Assembly (NCBI GenBank): GCA_018340805.1
Contig: JACMZG010001870.1
Location: forward strand, 47,014,309-47,078,308
DNA from: Microvelia longipes
Lineage: Eukaryota > Arthropoda > Insecta > Hemiptera > Veliidae
DNA: 64,000 nt
Reading direction: 5' to 3'
The position numbers were made by a program, and so were the translations under genes. Positions 10,772 to 21,754 of the stretch are shown in pieces (position 1 is the first letter of the stretch; the number at the start of each line of letters is the position of its first letter). A model generated the notes under the pieces. It worked only from the letters and a program-made list of their open reading frames with translations, searched no databases and was not told the origin of the DNA.

Positions 10772-11514
10772 AAATAATAAATCTGTCAAGTAAGCTTTCA
10801 AATAGAATAAAACTCTTACTTTTAACTTCTCTGTAAACAGGGTGGAGTATGCGTCACCCTCATAAGTTATGAACCGTTAGACATAAATTAATAAAACTTG
10901 GGTTAGTTTTGTTGCGTAACGAGAACTTCTTTTTGATAGTGTAGTTAAAACTTTGTGTGTCTCAAAAAATAGAAAATTGGAAGGTAAACTTTTATTGGGT
11001 ATTACAGTTATTAATAATTGGGTATTACACTTAAGTGTAATACCCAATTAAGTGCACTTAAGTATCGCAACTTTTGGCCCAAACAAACACATCTAATGAT
11101 CGGCAGCACCGTATGTCCCTCAGATCTGGCCCCCTGTGACTTTTTCTTGCTTCCCTAGAACTGAAGAAAGGCCCATGAAAGGACTAAACGTTACGCAAAC
11201 GCTTGACGAGATAAAGACGGCTCTAAAGGAGTGGCTGACAAGATTAATAAAAAAAAGATTTTTTGAAGTGCTTCAAAGACTGTAAAAACCGTTGGCACAA
11301 GTGTATAGTATCTCATGGGGACTTTGAAGGGGACAAAATAAATAATAAATTCATGAATAAATAAATAATTTTTGGAAAAACACAAAATTCACGACACTTT
11401 TTGAACACACCTCGTACCTGTAGGCATTTTTCTCTTTCCAAAGTTGGACGCGTGCTGCTTCTATTTAAACAGCTATTTTTTCACATCAAAAGTTATAGCG
11501 CAAGGAGTTTAATA

Positions 11515-11692
11515 CTGCTAGATACTTTTCCTCATTTAAATCATAGGTATATAGGAAAAGTATTGGTTTTGCAAAAAAACCCTCAAAATTGGGATGTTAC
11601 CAGAATTATGTGTTGTAGGTGTTTTAAGACCTACTGAGTAGTTTTCATATAGTTGTCTGTCTGTATGTGTGTGTATCAATAGAGTTAAAATT
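11515..11692. repeat. Left-end fragment of TIR element family C
   Basis: Contains CTTTTCCTCATTTAA, GGTATATAGGAAAAGTATTG, and then TTGTCTGTCTGTATGTGTGT, the same order as the left ends at 27055 and 31516. No partner end is directly adjacent. Confidence 0.6.
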
Positions 11693-11799
11693 TAGTACAA
11701 TTCACTAAATTTTAGGGTCGGAGACCTAAAAGTGAACATAAAAAAAAAGAACGGGTGACCATAAAAAATTTATATTGGTCATTTTTTACTCACCATAGA

Positions 11800-12280
11800 T
11801 ATGGGTATCAATAGCAAAATAATTATCAAAATATATTTTTTTGAGCATTTACAACCTTTACTTAATAAATTAATAAGCAGCATCAAGCGTGGTCAGTGCC
11901 TGGATGGGGAACCACTGGGAATAAAACGGATGTATTTACTATCTGAGGATGAGCGAAGCGAGTCCGAAGTAAGGAGGATGAGCAAGCAAATCTAATAATT
12001 ATTTAAATGATAATCATTATTTTATGTAAAACCATCCAAATGGTTGTTATGGAAGACCAGCTGAAAAGCTGAACAACAACCATTTACTTTCCAAGAAGAT
12101 TATATATATTATATATATTATATATATTTATATATTATATATATATAATATTGGTGTTTTCTTTTTGTAAGTTTAATTATGTTTGGGATAGTAAATAACG
12201 TTTATTTATTTATTATTTATTTATTTAATAGGATGAGGAAAAGTTCTGAGGTACCCGTACCCGATTTTTTATTTTTATTT
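11800..12280. repeat. Dispersed repeat family D, with TA-rich tract
   Basis: Shares AAAACGGATGTATTTACTAT, GAGCGAAGCGAGTCCGAAGT and GATGAGGAAAAGTT..GAGGTACC with copies near 26,780-26,930 (reverse), 31,975-32,070 (reverse) and 33,950-34,120. An AT-dinucleotide tract lies at 12,107-12,150. No coding capacity is seen. Confidence 0.55.
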
Positions 12281-12411
12281 TAAATTTGATATACACAACT
12301 AATTTTTTTCCAATAAAAATTAATTGGATGTAGTAGCGCGAGTTATTCGAAGGAGAAGATATCCAATGATATATATATTGAATTATAAGCGCTAGTGGAT
12401 TTTATACCATA

Positions 12412-12708
12412 TAAGGATGTAAATAAAAAAGTTTATCCACAAATAAATTTAACCAATGTAATGATGACAAAACCGGGCTTTCAACCTAATACAGGTCATC
12501 CTCAGTGCCAGTGAGAAGAAGCTAATTTTTCCTCTTGAGTCTTGTTACAAGATTTGAGACTGGATGCAGACTAGTAACAAGACTCAAGAGGAAAAATATT
12601 AGTCTCTTCTCACCGGCACTGAGGATCCTGTATTAGGTTGAAAGCCGGTTTTGTCATCATTACATTGGTTGAATTTATTTGTGGATAGACTTTTATTTAC
12701 ATCCTTAT
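12412..12708. mobile_element. Foldback element with arms of about 130 bp and hammerhead-like motif
   Basis: The left arm (12412-12547) and right arm (about 12575-12708) are near-perfect inverted copies; both hold TTTCAACCTAATACAGG (or its complement) and CTCTTGAGTCTTGTTAC. The loop is about 25 nt. The right arm carries GCACTGAGGATCCTGTATTA followed by GGTTGAAAGCCGG. This has the CUGANGA and GAAA boxes of a hammerhead-type core around a short CCT/AGG stem, as seen in Penelope-like element termini. The core is degenerate, so activity is not claimed. A similar element is at 18186-18679. Confidence 0.6.
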
Positions 12709-13389
12709 CCAATGATATATTCTGGTAAGTGAGGAAGAGGGAGGTTAATTAATCAATTAATCTATTCTAGAAGGTCTCAAAGAGCCCTTGCTGTACTCGT
12801 TGAGACTAGAAGTTATTTAGTAATATGACTTTATTAGTTGAGAGTCCGAGTGTTGCCCCCCCCCCCCCAACCATAGCTAAAAACCAACCAGGGATAAAAA
12901 TATCTAACAGTAAGTATCAATGGTAGCTGATTTAACTTGTGGTAAATATAACCTCATTATTTTTAACCTAATAGTATTTTTAATTTAAATCATGACAAGT
13001 GTTATTTCAAGTCATGTTATTGTTTTTGTACTTCAAGATTTTTATTTAATATTCATTGTTATTGTTTGTTGTTTTTGTAATAATTTTTCTTTTTTTTAAA
13101 TAATTCTGTTTATTCTTTTATATAAATATTATGTAACTTTCCTTTTAAAATGTAATATTTTTTGTATGGTCTTAGACTGTAAAATTAATAAAATAATATA
13201 ATTTGAACATAATGAAGGACATTTGAAAAAATTGTCTGTATAAAAAATGTATCTCAAGTCTACCCTTAGCATTAATGGACTAGAAGGAGGAATAGATTAA
13301 ATGACAAGTTAAACAGGAAGGAAACTATGATAGAGAGATTATAGAGGGAACATAACGGAGAAGGTTATAGTTGCAGGAAGTGTGGTTAC

Positions 13390-13492
13390 CTTTGTAATCA
13401 TCAAAGTCAACGAGTTGCAACAGTAGGTTACCTTTCTCATCCTCTAGAGTTGCTATCTCATTCTTTAACCTTTCCACTTCCGATGTTAATTC
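13390..13492 (-). CDS. Golgin-like coiled-coil protein, exon
   Basis: The exon has 34 codons plus one base, starting ELTSEVERLKNEIATLEDEK and ending LVDFDDYK with a leftover G. The acceptor is TTGCTTAG and the donor AAAG/GTAACC. The spare G joins the AG at the start of exon 2663-7683 to give a Glu codon, so the phase is consistent on both sides. It is charged helical sequence like the rest of the protein. Confidence 0.88.
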
Positions 13493-13976
13493 CTAAGCAA
13501 ACAAAAAAACGTCATTAAAAATCACTTAAAGGTCGACTAAGAAATTAAAAATATCATGACAGCTTTAATATCTCATTCAACAGTCCGAATATGATCAACA
13601 AGTTTAAAAGAGTCAAAAATGTGAACCTTCTGCACCACTGACTACTCTCGTGGTCAAACAGTGTCTAAATCAAAGAGACTAATACTTAGATGGAGGATAC
13701 AAGAGTTCTTATCATTGCCTGGGTAGCTTGGTACCATAACTGTAAATTGGTGACGTCATTTTTTGATTTTTCATAATAATTACAATGTCACAAAACATTA
13801 CATTATTTTTTGACTATTTTGTCTTAAATTAAGTAAAATGAATTTAAAATAAGTCTTCATCATTATCTATAGCATATATTCTATAATTATCTGTGTTGTA
13901 TAAATTGTTTTAATGTGACGTCACTGAAAAATGCTTGTCATATGATGGATGGGGATAAATATGTGCTAGGAGTAAG

Positions 13977-14048
13977 TACTGTTATTGTACCCACAGGAAA
14001 CTGTTATGGTACCCACAGGAAACTGTTATGGTACCCACAGGAAACTGT
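13977..14048. repeat. 22-bp tandem repeat, three copies
   Basis: Three units of GTACCCACAGGAAACTGT plus TATG lie head to tail, about 20 bp before the MITE at 14071. No function is evident. Confidence 0.85.
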
Positions 14049-14070
14049 CTCACTTCTAGATCTCTAATTA

Positions 14071-14472
14071 CAGTCTATCGTTTAGTTTAAAAATCCCCAA
14101 GGTCATAAATATTGTGGGAATTGACCAATCAGAGAAGCCGCTGCCAACCTCTTACTTAAAAAGAGAAAAAATCCCAACCACAAAACCCCTGTAGGAAAAA
14201 ACCTTCTTCCTGGCAATCGTTCGCTTTGTTTGTGGTTCTTCTTTTGTTTACATCAGTTTGAAAACTACTTTCAAATTAATCTTAAAAATGATATTTTAAA
14301 ATAAAACCACACAAAAGAAATGTAAAAAAACATCGCCAAGAAAATATGGGTACAATAACCTGATTTGTTTACATAGTTTTTTCCTGCTCCCTTCTTGCAG
14401 GGATTTTTATTTCTTAAGAATCAGTGGTGTCTAAACTGACCTGTCAAGATTTTTAAACTAAACGATAGACTG
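14071..14472. mobile_element. Complete MITE, family A, TA target duplication (Tc1/mariner-like)
   Basis: A 402-bp element with inverted ends: CAGTCTATCGTTTAGTTTAA at the left and its complement TTAAACTAAACGATAGACTG at the right. TA lies immediately outside each end, the target of Tc1/mariner-type transposases. It has no transposase ORF. The window start (1-64) holds the end of a second copy. It lies in a golgin intron. Confidence 0.8.
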
Positions 14473-14935
14473 TAAGTGGTAGACTTTGTTATTCTTCCTA
14501 AGTACTCCCTATTAGTATTAGTCTCTTTAGTCTACCTTAGTTTTCCCTTTATCAGCGATCCCTCTCCCCCTCTATGAGAACAATCCCAGGTTATGGTAGA
14601 GATCATTATGCTCAAAGAGTAATCTAAAGTTGGCAATAGTTTATTATAACAATAATGTTATAAAAACTGATAGGGTAACCAAACCCCAGATCTCCCCAGT
14701 TAGTTTACTGGTGCTTTGGTGGCCTTAACCTAGGAGGCGACAGGTTAAAATTTTTAACTTTAACTTCAATCATTTAAAAAAAATACAACATAAATATGTA
14801 ATAAATTACGTGAATATTTAATTATAGCAATAGTTTTAAGTTTATTTACATTTAAATGTCTTACTTCTATGTATTTTTAAATTTGGCAATAAAGTATTTT
14901 TTGATTTGAAATGAAATCTCAGTCATGGATTTTTA

Positions 14936-14995
14936 TTGCAAACACAGTACTTTCCCTATGTACCTACAGAGTAAATAAGGAAAAGTAAAAAGTAA
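14936..14995. repeat. Family C right-end scrap next to a golgin donor site
   Basis: GCAAACACAGTACTTTCCCT, CCTACAGAGTAAATAAGG and AAAAGTAAAAAG match the right ends of family C at 27,830-27,887. The scrap ends about 15 bp from the donor of exon 15010-15181, so an element end forms nearly the start of that intron. Confidence 0.6.
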
Positions 14996-15009
14996 AAGCC
15001 CACAATTAC

Positions 15010-15181
15010 CTTATTGTTACTAATCTGAGTTCTGTAAGATTTAATCTTAGCCTGTAGTTTGAGACAGAGTCGGTGCTCTCCAGCGATCTTAGTCTCGCAT
15101 TCAGAATGCTCAGTTTTCAGTTTATCCAACTCACTCTTTATATCTTCTTCCTCTTGCTTGGAGTTCTCCTGAGATATTAAT
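15010..15181 (-). CDS. Golgin-like coiled-coil protein, exon
   Basis: One base completes a codon with the preceding exon (CT plus A gives Leu), then 57 codons run LISQENSKQEEEDIKSELDK to SYRTQISNNK and the donor AAG/GTAATT. The acceptor is GATTTCAG. It ends in phase 0, matching exon 13390-13492. The sequence is typical two-stranded coiled coil. A minisatellite directly abuts the acceptor (15187-15485). Confidence 0.9.
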
Positions 15182-15186
15182 CTGAA

Positions 15187-15485
15187 ATCCATGATAATCA
15201 TCTATTAATGTTAGATACTCCATGATAATCATCTATAATAGATACTAATCATTATTAATGTAGATACTCCATGATAATCATCTATTAATGTTTGATACTC
15301 CATATAATTATCTATTAATGTACTCCATGATAATCATCTATTAATGTTAGATACTCCATGATAATCATCTATTAATGTTAGATACTCCATGATAATCATC
15401 TATTAATGTTAGATACCTCCATGATAATCATCTATTAATGTTAGATACTCCATGATAATCATCTATTAATGTTAGAACTCCATTA
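15187..15485. repeat. 31-bp minisatellite next to a splice acceptor
   Basis: About nine to ten copies of a unit starting CATGATAATCATCTATTAAT, some truncated. On the gene strand each unit supplies ATTAATAGATGATTATCATG. The last unit runs into the acceptor of exon 15010-15181, so it must include or sit next to the branch-point region. Confidence 0.9.
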
Positions 15486-15989
15486 TAATTAGAAAATGAA
15501 AAACAAGGAAGAAGATAATCTAGGGTCGGCGGGAAAAAGCAGATAAGTCATTATTATCATTACTAATTATTATTTTATAAAATTGATAACATTTGGATTT
15601 AGTCATAAATGTATTTTTACTCATTTATCTTATTTAACGATAGTTTTGACTTAAGTGGTTTTTACGTTTGGTTAAGTAAAGTCTGAGAAATACTTTAATC
15701 GTATAAAACAAATTTGAAAAATTTGACTTATGTGCTTTTTCCCTCTAGAATTATTCATGTATATAATGTGTGACACATAAAGAAAATTGAAAACTGCACA
15801 TAACTACTACTAACTAACTAATACTCGTAATACTAATATAATATTCTCGTAATACTAATACTCCCTTACCCTTTTGCTATTGACCGATTTTATTAAGTGT
15901 ATAGCAAGGGTTTTAAGTTATTATATTTGTTACTTAATATCTTTTTTCATTAGTGGATATTAATAACACATTTATAAAATAATGTTTTG

Positions 15990-16107
15990 TTGTTAGGGTG
16001 GTACCCCTACTTAAGACCACCAGTCAACCAGCTTTTGTGTTAACAGAGGAATTACATTTGTGTTTATGGTCCTACCGCTCCTTCTATATTAGTATTATTC
16101 TAAGTGA
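15990..16107. repeat. Partial right end of the MULE-associated TIR family B
   Basis: Begins GTTAGGGTGGTACCCC and includes CTTAAGACCACCAGTCAACC. It ends CTCCTTCTATATTAGTATTA then TTCTAAG, the same terminus as at 42700-42730 and 47180-47218. The matching left end was not found nearby. Confidence 0.6.
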
Positions 16108-16241
16108 GTACCTTATTTTTTCCAAAGCTACCCCACCTTGAGAAATTGAAATACAAAACAATCGACCTTTAGCATAATAATTTTTCCACATTTACCTCCT
16201 TAGTTTAGAAAAATCAGCCAAACTAATCAGCATATACTCAC

Positions 16242-16369
16242 AGGGAAGTTGACTCCTGAAGCTTAGCTTTGCATTTTTCAAGCTCAGTCCTAAGTATAGT
16301 TTCTTGTTCAGCATACCTAGCCTTTACCTCACTGATCTCTTTAGCCATAACATCGTACCTCTCTACTAC
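16242..16369 (-). CDS. Golgin-like coiled-coil protein, exon
   Basis: The exon carries 42 codons plus two bases, starting VVERYDVMAKEISEVKARYA and ending CKAKLQESTS plus CT. The acceptor is TTGTTCAG and the donor CCT/GTGAGT. The two spare bases join the A at the start of exon 15010-15181. The start is phase 0, matching the phase-0 end of exon 20225-20314. Confidence 0.9.
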
Positions 16370-16429
16370 CTGAACAAAAATATTTCAAGCCCGTGAACAA
16401 AACTTTAACTGTAACGTTATGTTGTAAAA

Positions 16430-16665
16430 TTAAAATAAACTGTCAGTGCCAGTAATCAATTAAAATTAACTGTCAGAGCCAGTAATCAATTAAAATTAAA
16501 ATAAACTGTCAGTGCCAGTCATAAATTAAAATTAACTGTCAGAGCCAGTAATCAATTAAAATTAAAATAAACTGTCAGTACCAGTAATCAAATTAAAATT
16601 AACTGTCAGTGCCAGTAATCAATTAAAATTAACTGTCAGTGCCAGTAATCAATTACATTTAAAAT
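16430..16665. repeat. Irregular tandem repeat, unit about 30-40 bp
   Basis: Seven or so units built from ATTAAAATTAACTGTCAGTG and CCAGTAATCA alternate with versions containing ATTAAAATAAACTGTCAG. It is intronic with no coding potential. Confidence 0.8.
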
Positions 16666-17415
16666 TACCAGTAAATGCCAAAATTCAAATGCACTTTGAA
16701 TTACCTGTCAGTTCCAGTAGTAAATTACACAGCTGCTAAGTTAATCAATTTTGTATTTTCAGCAGATTGCTATCAAGTTTAAATTTATTGTTTAATTTAA
16801 TTAATAGTAGACATTTAGAAAAATAATGTTACTGAAAAAATTTTTTACTATAAAGCCATCCATAAATGTAATTTTCAATCAAATAACATTAATTTTTCTA
16901 AATGCAAAACAATTAAATTATAATACACCACAAATATATAACTTTAATAACAAATATATTTTAATTTAACTTAAGTAATTTTATTCAAATAAATAACAAA
17001 GTTTGTTATGAAATAAACATTATAATTGAACTGAAGGATTTAAACAGTTTTTTCTTCAATGCAATGTGGGAAGATAACATTATGAATTATAAATAGAAAG
17101 AAAACTATAAAAATATCTGCAGTCAAATCTATTTATTTCGGTTAGTATTATTTACATCAAAAAATAATTTATTAATATTTCATTTTGAAAAAAAAAAAAT
17201 ACCACTATTATATTTCTTATTTTTTAATAAATATTGAGGGCTTAAAAATGAATTATTCACACAAACATACATTAATAGATTGACATACATATATTTAGGA
17301 AATTAAGTACAATAATTTAAATATACAGTAATAAAACAAATTTTTCTTTTTACACTAAGCAGTTAAGATTTTACTATCATTAAAAATTCAAACACACACA
17401 CAATCAATTACACAA

Positions 17416-17496
<81 letters not shown>
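17416..17496. repeat. (TA)n microsatellite
   Basis: An almost pure AT dinucleotide run of about 80 bp, followed by a short GT run. It is intronic. Confidence 0.95.
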
Positions 17497-17502
<6 letters not shown>

Positions 17503-18185
17503 ATAAGTGTGTGTGTGTATAAGTTATGGTTTTCATTCACACAATATGTTACAAAAAAAATGTAATTTAACAGATATAGTTAAAGCATTACAAAGCACTT
17601 TTCTCCCAGGCAAGGAGACATGGAAGGAAATTGCAAGTCAAGTCAGAGACTAGCTTAGAATGCATAGTGATCTAACCTTGAGAAGATAAGACGCATAATA
17701 TTTACTATGTCTATTTGTGCTGAGATCATCATTTAATATGAAACTTAAATGGAGTCGGAAATACATGTCAATCAATAAATATAAAAAAGTCCTCGGGAAA
17801 AAATTAGTTAATATTTTAGCAAAACGTCTTTGCTTTTATGATTGAGTGATAATTGTCCTAAATGCAACATTGCAAACATTTTACTTCACAACATATACAT
17901 GGTTTACATTGACGAAATCAATTAATGTTATAAAAACAATATGACAAATCATAACAAAACTGGAGCAATCATTCATTCAGTAAAGATAACGAATTTCTGA
18001 ACAAAAATAATAAGATTTTGGCCAAAAAACGTAACCCATGGGGGGGGGATCACCCGAGGCTATATTTACTTTTAGCGATAAAAACGTTATGAGGCATTAC
18101 TTTTGGATGAAGTTAATCATTACTAATAATTCATCAAACATCTACAGATTAATGTCACTTCTTTAAAAAAATGTAAAGAAAATTA

Positions 18186-18679
18186 AAGGAACAAAGAAAA
18201 GAGTCTCTCCACAAAACTATAAATTTATTCAAAAGCGCTTTCAACCTACATGAGGCCATCATCAGTGCCTGTACAAAAAAGTAAAAATAATAAAAAATTA
18301 AAACAGTAATAAATGTATAAAAATTAAGTCACAAAACAGTAAAGACAATAAAATAAAAATTAAATAAATAAATTAAAATCAAATGAAATAACCAGAGATA
18401 ATTAAAAGAAAACAGCTAAAAGTAAGACATTAAAATGTTATAATGTCTTTCTTTTAGCTGTTTTCTTTTAATTATCTCTGGTTATTTCATTTGATTTTAA
18501 TTTATTTATTTAATTTTTATTTTATTGTCATTACTGTTTTGTGGCTTGATTTTTATACATTTATAACTGTTTTTAATTTTTTACTTATTTGTACAGGCAC
18601 TGATGATGGCCTCATGTAGGTTGAAAGCGCTTTGAATAAATTTATAGTTTTGTGGAGAGACACTTTTCTTCGTTCCTTT
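18186..18679. mobile_element. Foldback element with arms of about 235 bp and hammerhead-like motif
   Basis: The left arm from 18186 and the right arm ending 18679 are inverted copies meeting near 18440 with a loop of a few bases. They share GAGTCTCTCCACAAAACTAT and the complement. The right arm has GCACTGATGATGGCCTCATG then TAGGTTGAAAGCGC. CTGATGA and GAAA flank a GGCCT/AGGTT stem with two wobble pairs, a hammerhead-like core also seen in degenerate form at 12,630. This fits inverted terminal repeats of Penelope-like elements, but no coding part is present. Confidence 0.65.
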
Positions 18680-19642
18680 CATTATGAGCAACTCCACTAG
18701 TGCTCATTCAAAATCATGTAAAGAAAATGTTTAAGGAAGGAATGAGCATTCAGTGTCGCCGAGTTCAGAACTAGGGAATATTTATGTCTGTAAAAAAGTA
18801 TTGGCAATCCTGTACATTTTTTTACTTAAATATGGCAAAGGCAACGAAAATTACAAGTTATACAATAGTAATGCAATATTTTATCACAAAACCATTCATG
18901 GATATCAACCAGTTTGGCCAACAGTCAAATCCAAGAGGTTACAATTAGTCTTCTTTAGTGTACCCAGTGCAATAATACATTGACTGCCATCTCTTGTCAG
19001 TTTATGAATAAACATTGGGTACTTAAATTTTTAAATAGTTCTTCCTCCACTACTCTCAGGATTGCTGAGAGTAGTGACCTAAACTGATTGATCTTATTGT
19101 ACTACACACTGATTTTTTGTTATTTTTTTTATATTTATTTTTAGCTTTTTAGTAAATTAAATTTTCATCTTTTTCGTTCCATTCAATTTTTTAAGTTAAT
19201 TCTCTTATATTTACAATACTAAAGTTAATTGAAGGCAGAAAAACAAGAAATTTGCTTTTTTGAATCTGTTTTGTTGTTTTTTTTCTCATTTTTTTTATAA
19301 ATTATGATAATTTTTTAATATGCTTAGCTATCTATGCTTGAGTCCTTTTATTATTTTAGATCCTAAGAGGATTACTCATTTTTGTATTTTTATTTTTTAT
19401 TAGTATCATAGGTTTTTTTTAAGTCCATTGAATTAGGCTAAGCTCTTGTTTTCTTTTTTAGTATTATTTATAGTTTTTTTAAAATATTTTATTCTTGTTA
19501 TTTTTTTTTAAACAATTTTACTTTTTTATGTTAATATTACTTTTTTATGTTAACCTTCCTATGTATATGTATGTTTATATTGTAAACTTCGTAAAAGGGG
19601 TAAAACCCGTGTAAACTTTAATAAATAAATAAATAAATAAAT
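18680..19642 (+). repeat. Probable LINE 3' tail in otherwise featureless intron
   Basis: The end CTTCGTAAAAGGGGTAAAAC, CCGTGTAAACTTTAATAAAT and repeated AAAT units looks like the 3' untranslated tail of a CR1/Jockey-group LINE. Upstream I see only AT-rich sequence with short chance ORFs and no RT motif. Confidence 0.4.
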
Positions 19643-19989
19643 TGCTATATGATACAAGCTTTTTCATCTTTATGTACTTATAACTCTATGTTAGATAGAG
19701 ATAGTAATTAGGGACAGGTGAGATCACCTAACAAAGTATGTCAAGTTGTTGGGCCCTATCAGATAGAAGATAGTGTTCAACCTTATGAGTCGTAGTGCAG
19801 GCATTTTGAGTCTAATCCACAGAAGAGCCGTGGCATATACTATAAGTTTCTATAGCTTTCACTAGAAACAATATGTGCCACACTGCTAGACCAGGCTTTA
19901 CAGCTCTTAAAACCATAAGGCAGAAACATATTTATATTTTATACAAACAACTACAGAGAGTCCTAAATTCTAAACCCAGGTTCATTTAA

Positions 19990-20180
19990 GGTTAGGGATC
20001 TTTTACGAGTACCTGACATCGTACAGGCTCAAAACCTTCAGCTTAATGTCCCTTTCAAAAGACGGCAAATGTAAGTGTTTCCATCCGAGATCAAACCCAC
20101 ACGTAAAGGACAGACCGGAATCGAATCTGGACTGTCAGCGTGGAAGGCACACGTGCCATTACACCACCTCGACTCCCCTC
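19990..20180 (-). mobile_element. tRNA-derived SINE (tRNA-Gly-like head)
   Basis: On the minus strand the head reads GGAGTCGAGGTGGTGTAATG with a pol III A box TGGTGTAATGG (20166-20156). A B box GATTCGATTCC lies at 20127-20117, about 40 nt apart as in a tRNA. Between them GTGCCTTCCACGC resembles the anticodon arm of tRNA-Gly(UCC). The T-stem pairs badly and the acceptor stem is not closed, so it is a SINE and not a tRNA gene. The body continues toward 19,990 with AGGGACATTAAGCTGAAGGT. Confidence 0.75.
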
Positions 20181-20224
20181 CATGTTTAAGACAAGATGAT
20201 AAGGTTACAGAATAAAAACAATAC

Positions 20225-20314
20225 CTCTATATTTCTTTGCTCTAGCTGATCACTAAGTAACCTCCAGGACTCAGTTTTACTCTCCAGTACTCTCTCCTTC
20301 TCACTTAGATTTTC
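20225..20314 (-). CDS. Golgin-like coiled-coil protein, exon
   Basis: Exactly 30 codons, phase 0 at both ends: ENLSEKERVLESKTESWRLL then SDQLEQRNIE. The acceptor is TTGATTTTAG and the donor GAG/GTATTG. It joins exons 24257-24334 and 16242-16369 without a frame change. Confidence 0.88.
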
Positions 20315-21116
20315 CTAAAATCAATACTTAATCAGAACAAAGGCTCAGAATAAACAAAATTCATTGGACAAGATTATTAGTAGTGCAGGAGACAATACAA
20401 AAATAATAATCCACAGCTACATTAAAACCAAAGGCCTTCAGTCTCTTGGGATGTCTGCCATAAGGGACCAATGTTGAAAGCATGTTTACCGCCCCTCTAC
20501 CTTTGTTTGGCAACTTCCCAGTTAAATGGTTGATGTCCTGCAAAGTTTGTTGTATAGGTAGTTTTGTAAGTGGCATACTGCCATATAATAAAACTGTGAC
20601 TTGTTTACATGAAAGTATAAAATAATAATAATGATAATCTTTATTGATTGAATAAGCTTTAAATTTAAGGTTACAATATGTCACATAAAATTGCAATTCA
20701 ATACATAACTTAATATCTAACCTATATCTACACCTAATCAATATTTTGAATGTATAAAAATAAAATCTGAACAAATGTTTGGTACTCAGGCTGACTATTG
20801 ATGTCCATGTAGTTGTCTGACTGATTTTTGCAGCGAACAAACAGTGAAGTATGGTTAGAACTTGTACAAAAGACTCAAAGTCGCAGTGCAAAAGGTTTTA
20901 CACCTACCCTCACAACTAATAATAATGGTAAGAACAATCTCAAACAATAGTGAACTAATTATAGTAAAAATAATATCACCATATTGTTTGTATAGATTAC
21001 AATACTTATTAATGTTTAATTTATTAAATAATAAAAGCGATTGCCTACATAAAAATAGTATTAATATTTTACAAATATTGATAAGATGACACACTCTGAC
21101 TGACTCTACAACACAC

Positions 21117-21158
21117 CTTCTACAACACAAGGTAACCTGTTACCTTGTGTTGTAGAAG
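21117..21158. repeat. Perfect short hairpin, 19-bp arms
   Basis: CTTCTACAACACAAGGTAA, a CCTG spacer, and the exact reverse complement. There is no following T-run and no gene end nearby, so it is not a bacterial-type terminator; it may be a trace of a small palindromic element. Confidence 0.9.
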
Positions 21159-21249
21159 TTGTAAAGTAGAAATGTTGTAAATTGTAAAAATCTTAAATGA
21201 CTGAGGTATTTAAGCTATTATGACGTTGTGATGACCCTATACCAGGGTT

Positions 21250-21420
21250 TACCACAGAATATCAATTTATTTATTTATTTATTTATAGAAGAATTCCATA
21301 GAGGAATATATAGTACTAATGTCCACGGATTCGACGGTGGCGCCATCCCTGGGCCCGTACCATAACATCGAATTCTACGGTGGCGCCATCCCTGGAGCCG
21401 TACACGGTACTAACAATAAC
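21250..21420. repeat. TTTA run and 60-bp direct duplication
   Basis: A TTTATTTATT run (21,267-21,288) precedes two copies of GGTGGCGCCATCCCTGG, each preceded by TCGA or TCTA and followed by GCCGTAC or CCCGTAC. It could be the 3' end of a minus-strand LINE. There is no coding evidence. Confidence 0.4.
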
Positions 21421-21754
21421 CATCTAGGATTTTTTAACCCAGGTTTGTCTATCAGCCTAATCAGTGAAGTATTCCTTTAATTAAGATCACAATATCTATT
21501 ATTATATAGAATGTAATATTTAATTAATATTATTATACAAGTAAGTGTAAAAATATTTTGAATTAAATTTATATTCATAAGTAGATATTGTAATGATTAT
21601 TTGTAAATGTTTATTAAATAAAGGATTTTTGTTTAAAAAAAAAGACAATAAAAGTAAATTGGAAGGTATAAGGCTTTTTGGGATCTAGATAAAAGACGTT
21701 TTGCCCCTAGCATATTTATTTCTAAGATCCTTATTTTGGCAGGAATAAGTGGCC

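Noticed and set aside
15187..15485. CRISPR array
   Set aside because: Units are directly adjacent without unique spacers; it is a minisatellite in eukaryotic intron. The same holds for the 76-bp, 94-bp and 102-bp arrays.
20361..20891. 176-codon minus-strand ORF upstream of exon 20225-20314
   Set aside because: Composition (Tyr, Cys, Leu, Ile rich, with a run from ATT repeats) fits translated AT-rich intron; no motif, and a sound golgin exon lies beside it with its own splice sites.
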